DNA of 64,000 bases from an uncultured Faecalibacterium sp. (GTDB lineage: Bacteria > Bacillota > Clostridia > Oscillospirales > Ruminococcaceae), in NCBI GenBank assembly GCA_934524985.1, contig CAKSYT010000001.1, positions 124,001-188,000 of the forward strand, given 5' to 3'. Each line of letters starts with the position of its first letter. Positions within the stretch are counted from its first letter, which is position 1. The position numbers and the translations under genes are program-made. Positions 17,786 to 26,300 of the stretch are shown in pieces. A model generated the notes under the pieces. The model was given only the letters and a program-made list of their open reading frames with translations. It was not told the DNA's origin and searched no databases.

Positions 17786-18076
17786 TTACAGTTCCAGCTT
17801 ACCGGAGAACTTGTTGATGACGTAGTAAGCTGCGCCCTCCTCGGGCTTGACGTACACCTTGCAGGACTGCACGCCGACCTTGTGGGTGGTGCGGTAGTCT
17901 GCCTTGGCGCGGTCGATGATGTCGGTGATGTTGTACTGCTCACCGCCCATCTCTACATACAGCTCAGGTGCCAGCGGCGGGCGGCCGCGGCGGGCGGGAG
18001 CCTTGGTGGATTTGCGGGTCTTGCCCTCGGCAGCCGGAGCTTCGGCTGCGGGAGCAGAAACTTTCTTTTCAGGCAT
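17786..18076 (-). CDS. Small basic protein with AT-hook-like segment, DUF6465-like
   Basis: The 96-residue protein has an Ala/Lys-rich N-terminus containing ARRGRPPLAPE, close to an AT-hook. A compact C-terminal domain follows (ELYVEMGGEQYNITDI and QSCKVYVKPEEGAAYYV). I recall such proteins as DUF6465 in Clostridia but cannot confirm the number. The start at 18076 follows AGAAGGAAGGTCATG-like sequence; longer frames lack a ribosome site. It may bind DNA; the function is unknown. Confidence 0.75.
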   Translation of the reverse strand: MPEKKVSAPAAEAPAAEGKTRKSTKAPARRGRPPLAPELYVEMGGEQYNITDIIDRAKADYRTTHKVGVQSCKVYVKPEEGAAYYVINKFSGKLEL

Positions 18077-18239
18077 AATACATGACCTTCCTTCTGTATT
18101 TGATCTGATGCAGCGGGGCTGCACCGATGGGCTCCAATGATCTATCGCAAGGCAGAAGCGGCGCGGAAAGCGCAGACCTCGCTGCCCCATACGAACCGGA
18201 ACGAAAATGTTTGCGTAAAGAAGTTGAACTTATAATTAT

Positions 18240-18268
18240 ATAATAAGTTTTTAAAATTCATTTGTAAA
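18240..18268 (-). promoter_or_regulatory. Predicted promoter upstream of the DUF6465-like gene
   Basis: On the minus strand TTTACA (18268-18263) and TATTAT (18245-18240) are 17 nt apart inside a sharply AT-rich patch. A leader of about 155 nt would follow before the start at 18076. Confidence 0.5.
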
Positions 18269-18510
18269 GACTTTTTTATAAAAAACATTGTAAAAACGGG
18301 AAGAAACAGTAGAATAAATGGCCGGAGCGGTGCTCCGATGCTTTTTTCTTGGGGATAGTACGACCTTTCGGCAAAACAGGCAGCCATTTCCGGGAAAGCC
18401 GGGAGGCGCTGCGGCCACAAATACGGCGGGCAAAAACGACCTTTTGCGGGGGCGGAATAAGGCAGAACGGAACTATCGGCGCACGCAGGGGCGCAGCGGA
18501 GAAAAAGCAG

Positions 18511-18542
18511 AAGCTGCCGCACAAAAAACAGTGCGGCAGCTT
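18511..18542. terminator. Terminator-like hairpin downstream of the M50 gene
   Basis: A 12-bp stem AAGCTGCCGCAC / GTGCGGCAGCTT with loop AAAAAACA has T-rich sequence on both sides. It lies about 200 nt after the leftward protease gene. The rest of 18077-18737 shows no gene I would defend. Confidence 0.6.
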
Positions 18543-18737
18543 TCTTTTGCTACGGCAGGTCGTCGCTCGTGTTATGGAACGCCATCTGCGTGAAATTAAC
18601 AGGAAGTCGAGAATATTTTTGTAGAACTTGCGGTTGGCAATTAAAACTGCTTGAAAAAATATAATAGATACAGCGAAAAGAAACCGTACAAAAATGTGAT
18701 GGCGCTGAAAAGCGGGAGCAATGATATCAGGCCGCGC

Positions 18738-19472
18738 TCAACACAGAAACAGTACCAGAACCTGAAATACGGCAAACAACACGACTAACAGTATCGCAAG
18801 GAAGCCTGCCCAGCGCACCAGCGCCAGCAGCACCAGCGCTCGCCGCCCGTCTGCACCCCGGTGCAGCAGCTGCCGCCAGTGGGCAGGCTGTGCAAAGGTG
18901 ATCTTTGCCAGAGCGGCAATACTTTCCACCCCGAGCCGTGCCGACAGTGCCGCTTCGCCGTCATGCTGCGCGAGCGGAAGCAGTTGTTCCGTGATGGAGA
19001 AAATGTGGCATACACTCGTTGCAACGAAAACAGGGCGGTTCCATACTGTGCCCAAAAGCAGCAGTATGCCCGCGTAAAGACTCTCTGCGCGTACTCCCGC
19101 CAACGCCTGTTTCACCCCTGAACGGTCGCTACGATGCTTGTCCATGCTTACATAGGCACTGGTCACCCGCCAGCCGCAGACGTAGAGCCCAACTTCGTCC
19201 ACGGCACACCCATCGGCTATGGCTGCAATCATGTGGCCGATCTCATGCAAAGCGATCCCGGGCAGCGCCACCAGCAGTTCTGTCATACGGAGCTCTAAGA
19301 GCAGCTGCCGCAGCGACAGCTTTTCCAGCGCCATGGCGGCGCAGCCTGCCAGCAGCGAGAGCGGACCGCACCACGGCAGCAGCCCACTGACCAGCCTTGC
19401 CAGCGGCCGCCACCTGCGTATCCGCCGCTGGTCAAAACGGATGAGCGTTACGCGCCTTTCCTTTTTGCTCAT
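18738..19472 (-). CDS. M50-type membrane zinc metalloprotease (site-2 protease-like)
   Basis: The 244-residue membrane protein carries HEIGH at residues 76-80 inside a hydrophobic segment (LLVALPGIALHEIGHMIAA). This is the HExxH zinc site of intramembrane M50 proteases. Further hydrophobic segments lie near 30-50, 130-155 and at the very C-terminus. The second zinc ligand motif of M50 enzymes (an N/D-PG block) is not obvious, so activity is uncertain. The start follows GAGGAGGAAA. It lies 310 nt after the kinase operon, on the same strand, and could be a separate unit. Confidence 0.75.
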   Translation of the reverse strand: MSKKERRVTLIRFDQRRIRRWRPLARLVSGLLPWCGPLSLLAGCAAMALEKLSLRQLLLELRMTELLVALPGIALHEIGHMIAAIADGCAVDEVGLYVCGWRVTSAYVSMDKHRSDRSGVKQALAGVRAESLYAGILLLLGTVWNRPVFVATSVCHIFSITEQLLPLAQHDGEAALSARLGVESIAALAKITFAQPAHWRQLLHRGADGRRALVLLALVRWAGFLAILLVVLFAVFQVLVLFLC

Positions 19473-19561
19473 TTTCCTCCTCCTTGACTGGATGTGCAGC
19501 TTTCGGCTTTATGATACCATATTTGTGCTGCCGACTTCCCAAAAACACCGCATAAAGCGCG

Positions 19562-19599
19562 AAGGGACTGTTGCAGCGTTTTTTGTGCAACAGTCCCTT
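19562..19599. repeat. Perfect 14-bp inverted repeat
   Basis: AAGGGACTGTTGCA (19562-19575) is repeated inverted at 19586-19599 around a 10-nt loop that is T-rich on the plus strand. It sits between the transglutaminase-like gene and the M50 gene. It may end the upstream operon, although no clean T-run follows on the minus strand. The flanking gap, 19473-19782, holds no convincing gene. Confidence 0.6.
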
Positions 19600-19782
19600 G
19601 CTTTATGGCGCAGGCGGCGGGGTGGATGGGATACTGCAAAGCTCCTGCAGGTCGCCTTGTTCCTCCGGGTCGAGCTCCGGCAGCGTTTCCATTGACCGCA
19701 AAGAGCACCGAACCCTGTCTTAAGGGAAACGCTTGTGTTGTCTATGTTTTGTTTTTTAAAGTATAAAGCTTCTCAGCCTTCT

Positions 19783-20565
19783 TTACAACTTCTCTTTTGA
19801 ATGAAACGAGAATACCACCTGCGGGATCTGGTTTGGCGGCAGCGGAGCATACCCCTGCTCTTGCCAAATAGCGGCATCGGGAGGTGCGATATGCAGCCGC
19901 GAAGGTGCTGTAAAGCTATCACGCCGCAGGTCAGCGGTCACGTCGATATACAGTGTTCTCCAACCCTCATCCGGCAGCCAGACCTGATCAAACGCATGGT
20001 TCAGCCGTCCTGCGTTGCGGCAGTCAGCCAGCACCACCCGGCTTGGTATACCTGATTGAGTACTCAGCGCCGAGAACCATAGGGCGATGCCTTCACATAC
20101 GCTGGTGCCGCCGGCAGCGCCGCGGATATCGTGGGAGGGGCTGGCGCTGCTGGAGCCATAAGTAGTCTCGGCGGCGATCACATCGTGCAGCCAGCAGACC
20201 CGTTCACGGTCCGTCGTGCCGGCAGCCTGCTTGCTTCGGGTCAGAATGCTTTCCATACGGTTCAATGTTGTCTTTTTGCAGCGCTCAAGCGTTGGTCCGC
20301 TGTAAAACGCTTCGAACCGCAGTACGGTGGATTCAACATGGGTGTGGCGGAAGTCCACCCAGAAAAGCTCTGGCTTGTCGTATTTGAGGGCGTTGATGAT
20401 GCGCGTGATCTCCTCTGAAGAAAGTTTGCGTGGTAAAACCATGTCGAACTTATCTTCCAGTAAATTCCAATAAATTAGTTCATAGCATTCCTGTTCGTGG
20501 GAAGAGAGGTACGCATAGTAATAACCGCCCTTCGACCAGGGCAAAGCAGAAAATGGACCTGACAT
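19783..20565 (-). CDS. Transglutaminase-like protein
   Basis: The 260-residue protein has no signal peptide or membrane segment. The C-terminal half holds a transglutaminase-like core with Cys157 in GGTSVCEGIALWFSAL, His190 in LNHAFDQVWL and Asp208 in LYIDVTAD, correctly spaced for a Cys-His-Asp triad. The N-terminal 110 residues (KLSSEEITRIINAL and others) resemble the helical lead-in of bacterial transglutaminase-like proteases. It starts 13 nt after the kinase stop, behind AAAAGGAG, so it is the last gene of the operon. The substrate is unknown; a cytoplasmic protease or cross-linking role is possible. Confidence 0.85.
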   Translation of the reverse strand: MSGPFSALPWSKGGYYYAYLSSHEQECYELIYWNLLEDKFDMVLPRKLSSEEITRIINALKYDKPELFWVDFRHTHVESTVLRFEAFYSGPTLERCKKTTLNRMESILTRSKQAAGTTDRERVCWLHDVIAAETTYGSSSASPSHDIRGAAGGTSVCEGIALWFSALSTQSGIPSRVVLADCRNAGRLNHAFDQVWLPDEGWRTLYIDVTADLRRDSFTAPSRLHIAPPDAAIWQEQGYAPLPPNQIPQVVFSFHSKEKL

Positions 20566-20578
20566 TTTCTATCTCCTT

Positions 20579-21817
20579 TTACAGTTGCTGCAGGGCGGCG
20601 CGCAGGGCTGCCAGCTGTTTTTGGGGGTTCCTCGGCAGCCCCAGCAGGGCTGCACGCGCTGGCGCGTAGCCTGCCCGCGCAGCACGTTCGAGAAGGCTCT
20701 GCGCCTGCTCGGGAACAACTCCGGCTAGGTAGAACCAGCAGACGGGGTGACGGCTTGCTCCGAGAAGCTGCCGTGCGGTTTTGACGTCTTTGTGCTGCAG
20801 GGCTGCTGCTGCTGCCAGCAAGGTGGCGGCTGCGCCGCGCGGCAGACTGTTGACCAGTTCGTTTGCGTTGCCACAGCGGCCGCGGAGGGCATACAGCACG
20901 GTTTCAAGCTCTGCGGCATATCGTTCCTTGTCGTGTGCCAACAGCGCTCTGTGCAGCGCCGTGGCAGTCTTTTGGGGAGAGAGCCGTTCCTGCGGGTCGT
21001 TCTTTGTCAAAGCAAGGATGACTTCCAGAATGTCGTCCGGTACGTCCTTGTATTGATCGAGCTGATGCGCAAAGATAAGCGGGTCGAATTGCAGCCGCTT
21101 CTTGCCTTTATGCACCAGCAGTTTGTACAGGCTGACCCCGAGGCTGTAGATGTCGCTTTTGTTGCCAACGATTTCGCGGCCTTCCAGCAGTTCAGGGGCG
21201 CGATAGCAGCCGGTCCCGCTGATGGAAAAATTATCCATTTTGCTTTCCAGATAATTCGGCCGCGCCAACCCGAAATCTGTCAGAAAAAACTCGGGCGATG
21301 CACCGCATGTTTTCACAAGGACGTTTTCCGGTTTGATATCCCGGTGCAGCGTCTTTTCTTCTTCCATTTTCTGGATGGTTTTTGCGACGGATTCCAGTGC
21401 GGCGAGCACGGTCGCAGTGCGTTCAGCCTCCTGAAATTGTTCGAGATATTTCGGCAAGGACTGAAGGTATTCCATTCGGATGAGGAACAGCCTGTGATTA
21501 CTATCGGAATCCGAGAGAGTAAATTCTGCTGTGTCATAAACCTTCACGCCGCAGCCCGCTTCAGACATGCGCCGGGCGTATTCCAGCTCGTTAGCGCCCC
21601 GCCAGCAAAGGTCTTCGCACAACTCCGGCGTGTCCGCACGCCCGCTGTTCGTAACCTTGAGCGCTTCGATTCTGCCGCTGGCTGACAGCTTGTATACATC
21701 GGACATCCCGCCGTGTCCGATCTGCTCTCGAAGCCTGAAGTTGAGCTCCGGCCAATTAGCCCGAACCGCCCGTTCTACCACATCGGGGGCGGTATAGTAG
21801 TTTCTGTTCTCAGCCAT
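20579..21817 (-). CDS. Ser/Thr protein kinase with C-terminal repeat region
   Basis: This eukaryotic-type protein kinase has 412 residues. The glycine loop is at GHGGMSDV (34-41), the ATP-binding Lys in ALKV (Lys54), the catalytic HRDIKPEN at 158-165, DFG at 181-183 and APE at 207-209, so it should be active. The C-terminal 130 residues are Ala/Leu-rich helical repeats, the last resembling a Sel1/TPR repeat (AQSLLERAARAGYAPARAALLG). Unlike PknB/PrkC it has no membrane segment and no PASTA domains. The start at 21817 follows AAAGGAG and lies 14 nt after the phosphatase stop. It likely acts with the adjacent PP2C phosphatase on cell-wall proteins of the operon. Confidence 0.92.
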   Translation of the reverse strand: MAENRNYYTAPDVVERAVRANWPELNFRLREQIGHGGMSDVYKLSASGRIEALKVTNSGRADTPELCEDLCWRGANELEYARRMSEAGCGVKVYDTAEFTLSDSDSNHRLFLIRMEYLQSLPKYLEQFQEAERTATVLAALESVAKTIQKMEEEKTLHRDIKPENVLVKTCGASPEFFLTDFGLARPNYLESKMDNFSISGTGCYRAPELLEGREIVGNKSDIYSLGVSLYKLLVHKGKKRLQFDPLIFAHQLDQYKDVPDDILEVILALTKNDPQERLSPQKTATALHRALLAHDKERYAAELETVLYALRGRCGNANELVNSLPRGAAATLLAAAAALQHKDVKTARQLLGASRHPVCWFYLAGVVPEQAQSLLERAARAGYAPARAALLGLPRNPQKQLAALRAALQQL

Positions 21818-21831
21818 AGAAAAACTCCTTT

Positions 21832-22713
21832 TTATACGCAGATAACGATTGCCGTGGCGTTGTCGCTGGCGTTGCTGATGGTGCACAGCTGGTCAGCGCT
21901 GCCATTTAGCTTTAGCAGAAAGCGGCTGAGCGCTTTCTCCAAATCCACTCCATCTGTACAGAGTACGAGGGTGTCTCCGTGATGGAGGGAGAAATTTCCA
22001 GTGTGCAGTTCCGCGTCAGCGGCACCGAGGTAGTTCAAAAGGATGCTCTTTTCTCTGGGGTCCGCGGGCAGTCCAAGGGCTTTGTGGGAATAATAGCGGT
22101 TATCCAGAGGATGATTGACAAGGGTCCATTTGCCGCTGTGTGCCAACCAGATGCTGCTATCGCCAGCCGAAACCCATTCCACCTCTCCGTTTGCGCACAC
22201 CGAGACTGCACACAGCGTGCACCCCCCGTCAACATAGCGGTAGGTTTCTGCCAGCGCATCCCGCGCCTCCATGGCTGCCGCCATCAGCCGGGACGGCGCA
22301 GGCTCTGCCGCTTCTTCACGCTCAAGCAGGGAGGCTGCATTCTGGGCCAGCAGCTGGCTCACCGGGCGCAGCACAGGCAGAGGCGGCATACCTTCTGCGT
22401 GGGCATGAAGCGGTTCACAGAGAGCCGTCTGTTCCTCTGCTACGGTTTCAGTGGTGGTGTTATAAAAGCTGTAAAAGCTCTCTCTCAGCACTTCAAGACA
22501 GTGAGCTGCCCCATACTTGCCGCTGGTGCACCCACCCATGCCGTCAGCCACTGCAAGCACCTCATTCTCCTCGCGGATATCCAGCAGGATCTGCCCGCGG
22601 ATGTGGCGCGCATCGATGCCCTCCGGGAAGGCAACCTGTTCGCCAATGGACAGGTTATCCTGATTCTCGCGGCGTGCGTTTTTCAGGCTTGACCATGTCA
22701 CCTTCGCCTTCAT
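21832..22713 (-). CDS. PP2C-family Ser/Thr protein phosphatase
   Basis: This is a metal-dependent phosphatase that would reverse the neighbouring kinase. The 293-residue protein has the PPM motif series RRENQDN (14-20), VADGMGG (55-61), GGCTLCAVSV, SAGDSSIWL, CTDGVD and SDNATAIVI, with the metal-binding Asp residues in place. An insert of about 60 residues after the second motif is longer than in Stp/PstP. There is no membrane segment. Its ATG overlaps the upstream penicillin-binding protein stop (ATGA). Confidence 0.94.
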   Translation of the reverse strand: MKAKVTWSSLKNARRENQDNLSIGEQVAFPEGIDARHIRGQILLDIREENEVLAVADGMGGCTSGKYGAAHCLEVLRESFYSFYNTTTETVAEEQTALCEPLHAHAEGMPPLPVLRPVSQLLAQNAASLLEREEAAEPAPSRLMAAAMEARDALAETYRYVDGGCTLCAVSVCANGEVEWVSAGDSSIWLAHSGKWTLVNHPLDNRYYSHKALGLPADPREKSILLNYLGAADAELHTGNFSLHHGDTLVLCTDGVDLEKALSRFLLKLNGSADQLCTISNASDNATAIVICV

Positions 22714-24119
22714 TCAACCACCCCCAGCTCCAGAGCCGTTTTGATAAGACTGCGTGCGATAGGTTTGAGGATGGCCGACGTTTGCACCGTGTTCGAACAA
22801 CTGACCACCCCGGCGTACGATCCACCATTCAGGGTGATAAACGAAAAAGCAAGCAGGACCGTGTTTTTTCCGTCCGGCTGGGTCGCTGTGCCAGTTTTGG
22901 CATAAATTGCCTTTACTTTGTCGTTTTTCAGCTTATAAGCTTCGGCCGCACCTGCAAAAGCCGCGCGCAATTTCTCCTGCACCTTGCTGTAGCCGGCAAA
23001 CATAGTGGGCAGGGCAGGACTTGTTTCAATATATTTCGTCTCCTCCACACCATTGGGGTCTTCGATATAATCGACTGCATGCGGAGCGCCAACGGCTTCG
23101 TCACTGCCTAACGCCAGACTGGCATAGCAGAGCATGACCTGCAAGGGCGTCAGAAGGGCGCTGCCCTGACCGAAGCCGATCTGGCGGAGATTGGCTTCGC
23201 TGCTATCCGCTTGGAGACCGAGAGAGGACTTCAGCGCCGTCCCTTCATAAGAAGGGATCACCGTGGGAGCAGGAACCGCATCTGCGAAGCCCCACTGTCC
23301 GGCTTCTTTCAAAAAGTTTGATGTACCGACCATTTCTGCGCCGTGCGCGAAATAGGTGTTCGATGAGTGAACAACTGCACTGTTTAAATCAAGCTTGCCA
23401 TAGCGTTTCTTACCAAAATTGCTGATTCCATGGTAAGGCCCATCATCGTAATACGTCATATCTACGCCGTTTTTTAACATGGCGGACGCCGTGATCAATT
23501 TCATCACACTGCCGGGTGCCATCGGATGCGCTGTCAACGGGTCGATGAAGAAATCGCTTTGATCCTGTGCCAACCGAAGCAGGTCGCTCATGCGGTTGGG
23601 GTCGTACTCGGCGGTGCCCCGGCTCGTTGCAGCGCAGAGCAGGGCACCGGTTTTGGCATTCATGATCACTGCACAGCCGCGGCTGCCTTCGATCAACTGG
23701 TATGCCGCATTTTGGAGGGCAAGGTCGATGGTCAAATGCAGCGTGCGTCCTGCGCCTTTACCGGGAAGGGTACTGTACACCAATTCCTCCTGATAGGTCT
23801 TGCGCAAGCCTGTCAGATCGCCGCCTGCGGTGCGCAGGCCGATGAGCGAACCACAGCTGACATCCAGTACCTTGGCAGGGGTGCCGGGGTCGCCTGCCTC
23901 GGTCAGGGGCTCTCCGTTCCGGTCTACGATCGCCCCCTCGATGGTCTGGCTGCGCTGCGCTTCCTTGGTAAATTTAGTCCGCCAGTTTTCGATGTTCTCA
24001 CGCTCAGAGGAGGGAATGACCCCTGCCTGCTGAAGGAAGCGGCTGGTGCTTGCAGCAAAGCCGCCTGCGGCTGCGGCACCGAGGAAGGCGCGCCGAGTGT
24101 ATTTTTTCTCAAATTTCAT
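22710..24119 (-). CDS. Penicillin-binding transpeptidase, FtsI/PbpA-like, with Tat-like signal
   Basis: This 469-residue transpeptidase acts outside the membrane to cross-link peptidoglycan. The active-site motifs are SVMK (204-207), SSN (252-254) and KTG (408-410). A short pedimer-like N-terminal domain includes the GAIVDRNGEPL block usual in class B enzymes. The N-terminus reads YTRRAFLGAAAAGG, a twin-arginine-type motif, instead of the usual plain membrane anchor. It overlaps the SEDS gene by 11 nt and the phosphatase gene by 4 nt. SEDS-PBP pairs work as one polymerase/cross-linker unit. The length is near that of mycobacterial PbpA. Confidence 0.93.
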   Translation of the reverse strand: MKFEKKYTRRAFLGAAAAGGFAASTSRFLQQAGVIPSSERENIENWRTKFTKEAQRSQTIEGAIVDRNGEPLTEAGDPGTPAKVLDVSCGSLIGLRTAGGDLTGLRKTYQEELVYSTLPGKGAGRTLHLTIDLALQNAAYQLIEGSRGCAVIMNAKTGALLCAATSRGTAEYDPNRMSDLLRLAQDQSDFFIDPLTAHPMAPGSVMKLITASAMLKNGVDMTYYDDGPYHGISNFGKKRYGKLDLNSAVVHSSNTYFAHGAEMVGTSNFLKEAGQWGFADAVPAPTVIPSYEGTALKSSLGLQADSSEANLRQIGFGQGSALLTPLQVMLCYASLALGSDEAVGAPHAVDYIEDPNGVEETKYIETSPALPTMFAGYSKVQEKLRAAFAGAAEAYKLKNDKVKAIYAKTGTATQPDGKNTVLLAFSFITLNGGSYAGVVSCSNTVQTSAILKPIARSLIKTALELGVVE

Positions 24120-25434
24120 GTTTCTCCTCCTTTTGTTTTACCGAAGAGCAGACAACAATACCGGTCATGACCATGCTGCAGACCAGGCTCGTGGTGCCGG
24201 CGCTGACGAAGGGCATAGAAACGCCGACTGCCGGCAAGGTGTTGGTTGCACCTAACAGGTTCAGCGCTGCAGCAGCGGCGAGGGCTCCCGCAGATCCAAG
24301 CCCCAGCGTACTGACAAAGCCTTTGCTGCGGCCACTGTTGACAAGCCCAAGCGCAAAGATGATGTATACCAAAACGACTAATACCAGCACTGCTGCAACT
24401 CCCAGCCGATTGGCGACCACGCATGCCACATAGTCGGTAGCCTGTACGGGCAGGTGGACGCGGTAGGGAGACGGGCCGAAAAATTTTGCAGTGAGAAGCA
24501 TCTTTTTGGCTTGTACAGGCTGGTAGGCTGCCCCAAGCAGCTCTTCGGTAGAGAGGTTGTCCAGCTTGGAAAGGATATCCACATACGCCAGACGCTGCGT
24601 GACCTTGTTCCAGATCTTGCCAAAAAGCGAACCCGGAAACTTCGTTCCCAAAATCTTAAGCATACCCCACGAGAGATAAGCCGTTCCACCTGCCAACACG
24701 CCGACAGGGAGCAGATCAAGCAGTTCGACCTCGTTTGCACCAATAATCATAACTGCAATGGCCAGAACCAAAATGAGTGCACTGCCAAGCTCGTTCATCA
24801 GGATAAAGTAGAGCGTATTGATGATGGCAACTACTGCCGCATGCAAGAGCCGCTGGGCAGAACTACTTTCGCGGTCGCTGATGGCTGCGGCTACTCCGGC
24901 CAGCGCCACCAGAAGCATCGGCTGACCCACCAGAACGGACCGGCCTAATACCTGAACGGCAATGTGGCTGCCGTTTACCGCCGGGCTCAGCATTGCAGCG
25001 GCGAAAATAATGAAACAGACCACAAGGGAGGCAGCCTCTACAACGGCCTTGCTGCAATGAGAAATGAACTGGATTGCGCCCAGACAGATCAAAGAGGCCG
25101 CAAAGCCCAAAATATAACCGGCCATCAGACTTTTTGCCGTGTTGGCATCCAGCAGCAGTTGGCATGTGATGCCGATATTTGCCAGAAATGTGGTAAACAA
25201 AACGATGAGCGGTTCAGTACCGGCACCGACACAGAGCACCATGGCACCCATGCTGAGACCGGGCAGCACCCAGAGCTGCGTTGCAGCCTGTGCGGCAGCA
25301 GCATCTTGTGCCTTGAGCGTCAAAAGCACACAGACCCACCCAATGACCACGGCAATACAGGGCACCAGCTTTTTTGCGCCGTTCTTGCTGAAAATACGGC
25401 GCTGAAAAAGCGCGAGCTTGTAACGGATGTCCAC
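24109..25434 (-). CDS. SEDS-family peptidoglycan glycosyltransferase (FtsW/RodA/SpoVE)
   Basis: This polytopic membrane enzyme polymerises lipid II into glycan strands. It has 441 residues and about ten to twelve hydrophobic segments. SEDS landmarks are the extracellular LPVQATDYVACVVANRLG block (carrying the TD(F/Y) Asp region) and, near the end, LPAVGVSMPFVSAGTTSL, the counterpart of the family's P-F-x-S-x-G motif. The start is a GTG at 25434, 8 nt after AAGGAGG; an ATG just upstream is in another frame. It is coupled to the penicillin-binding protein gene by overlap. Confidence 0.92.
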   Translation of the reverse strand: MDIRYKLALFQRRIFSKNGAKKLVPCIAVVIGWVCVLLTLKAQDAAAAQAATQLWVLPGLSMGAMVLCVGAGTEPLIVLFTTFLANIGITCQLLLDANTAKSLMAGYILGFAASLICLGAIQFISHCSKAVVEAASLVVCFIIFAAAMLSPAVNGSHIAVQVLGRSVLVGQPMLLVALAGVAAAISDRESSSAQRLLHAAVVAIINTLYFILMNELGSALILVLAIAVMIIGANEVELLDLLPVGVLAGGTAYLSWGMLKILGTKFPGSLFGKIWNKVTQRLAYVDILSKLDNLSTEELLGAAYQPVQAKKMLLTAKFFGPSPYRVHLPVQATDYVACVVANRLGVAAVLVLVVLVYIIFALGLVNSGRSKGFVSTLGLGSAGALAAAAALNLLGATNTLPAVGVSMPFVSAGTTSLVCSMVMTGIVVCSSVKQKEEKHEI

Positions 25435-25450
25435 GATTCATCCCTCCTTT

Positions 25451-26098
25451 TTAATTCTTAAAATTGTGTTTTTTAGCGGGGCGCTCAAAGGCGGCCTGTT
25501 TTTTGTCAGTGTCGTCATCGAGAATCACAGTGCCGGTAGTTTCCTCCGGCTTCTTCTCTCTGCGCTCAAAGATCAAAGGCTCCTTTGCAAGGAAGAAGGG
25601 GTGATAGTTGCCCTTAGAGGAAAGGACATCAGCCAGAGGCAGTTCATCAACCACATGTCCGTTAAAGTGGCTTTTATTCAGATTTTCGGCGTTTACTTTC
25701 AAATAGTAGGTCTGGTCGCGGCCCTTGTAGATCATGAGGGGCTCGCCATGGCTGACCGTGGCGATGGTGGGCGTTTTGCTCAGGGTGACCACTGCGGTTG
25801 CCTCAGGGTCAGCCTTCCCCCGGGGCGGGATGATGGCGGTGTAGGAACCCTCCTTGACAGGGAGGGGGACGAGATGGGTTGCGACGGTAGTGGCATGTTG
25901 CCTGTCGACAGCTACAGCTACCTGACGGACGATGATGGTCTCTGCGCCCACGGTGGCCGCCTCATCCTCCCAGTCTTCCCGGTCATTCAACTTACGAGGG
26001 AAAGAAGGAAAATTGTTGATGTGCCCAGAGCGTACGAGCAAATAGACGAAAGCGGCCAGGCTAGCCACAAAGGCGAACAGAAGCATAAAGATTTCCAT
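25451..26098 (-). CDS. Single-pass membrane protein of the kinase operon, unknown
   Basis: The 215-residue protein starts at 26098 behind AAAAGGAG; an upstream in-frame GTG at 26116 overlaps that site and is less likely. An N-terminal membrane segment (FMLLFAFVASLAAFVYLLV) is followed by a mostly beta-rich region. A charged C-terminus contains KPEETTGTVILDDDTD. That motif resembles the Thr-rich linkers that serve as phosphoacceptors in kinase-linked proteins. I looked for an FHA domain (GR, SRxH, NG boxes) and did not find one. In mycobacteria the corresponding position holds FhaB, also membrane-anchored, but the likeness is positional only. Confidence 0.75.
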   Translation of the reverse strand: MEIFMLLFAFVASLAAFVYLLVRSGHINNFPSFPRKLNDREDWEDEAATVGAETIIVRQVAVAVDRQHATTVATHLVPLPVKEGSYTAIIPPRGKADPEATAVVTLSKTPTIATVSHGEPLMIYKGRDQTYYLKVNAENLNKSHFNGHVVDELPLADVLSSKGNYHPFFLAKEPLIFERREKKPEETTGTVILDDDTDKKQAAFERPAKKHNFKN

Positions 26099-26112
26099 AG
26101 TTTTTCTCCTTT

Positions 26113-26247
26113 TCACTTTTTGTTGCGATAATTGGCGGGCCGGGTGAGCCGTTCGAGCACATCATCGACCGAAGCTTTATCCAGAATGTACAGCAACGCC
26201 GCCAAAGCTGCTGCTAGGACCACCATAAAAATTACGATCGTAACCAT
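26113..26247 (-). CDS. 44-residue single-pass membrane microprotein
   Basis: The ATG at 26247 follows TAGGAGAGAAAAGCT and the frame ends at 26113, one base before the next gene's alternative GTG. The first 22 residues are a membrane segment (VTIVIFMVVLAAALAALLYI) and the rest is a short helical, charged tail (DKASVDDVLERLTRP). Its ribosome site, tight packing and hydrophobic profile support a real gene. Small proteins of this kind often stabilise membrane complexes; the role here is unknown. Confidence 0.7.
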   Translation of the reverse strand: MVTIVIFMVVLAAALAALLYILDKASVDDVLERLTRPANYRNKK

Positions 26248-26300
26248 AGCTTTTCTCTCCTATATGATGAATTTAGAGGATCTCCGATGATCCTATGATC

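Noticed and set aside
19469..19708. 79-codon minus-strand frame overlapping the start of the M50 gene
   Set aside because: It runs through the perfect inverted repeat at 19562-19599 and lacks a ribosome site.
25451..26098. FHA domain in the single-pass membrane protein of the kinase operon
   Set aside because: It was expected by analogy with mycobacterial FhaB, but the GR, S-x-x-H and NG signature boxes are not present in proper order.
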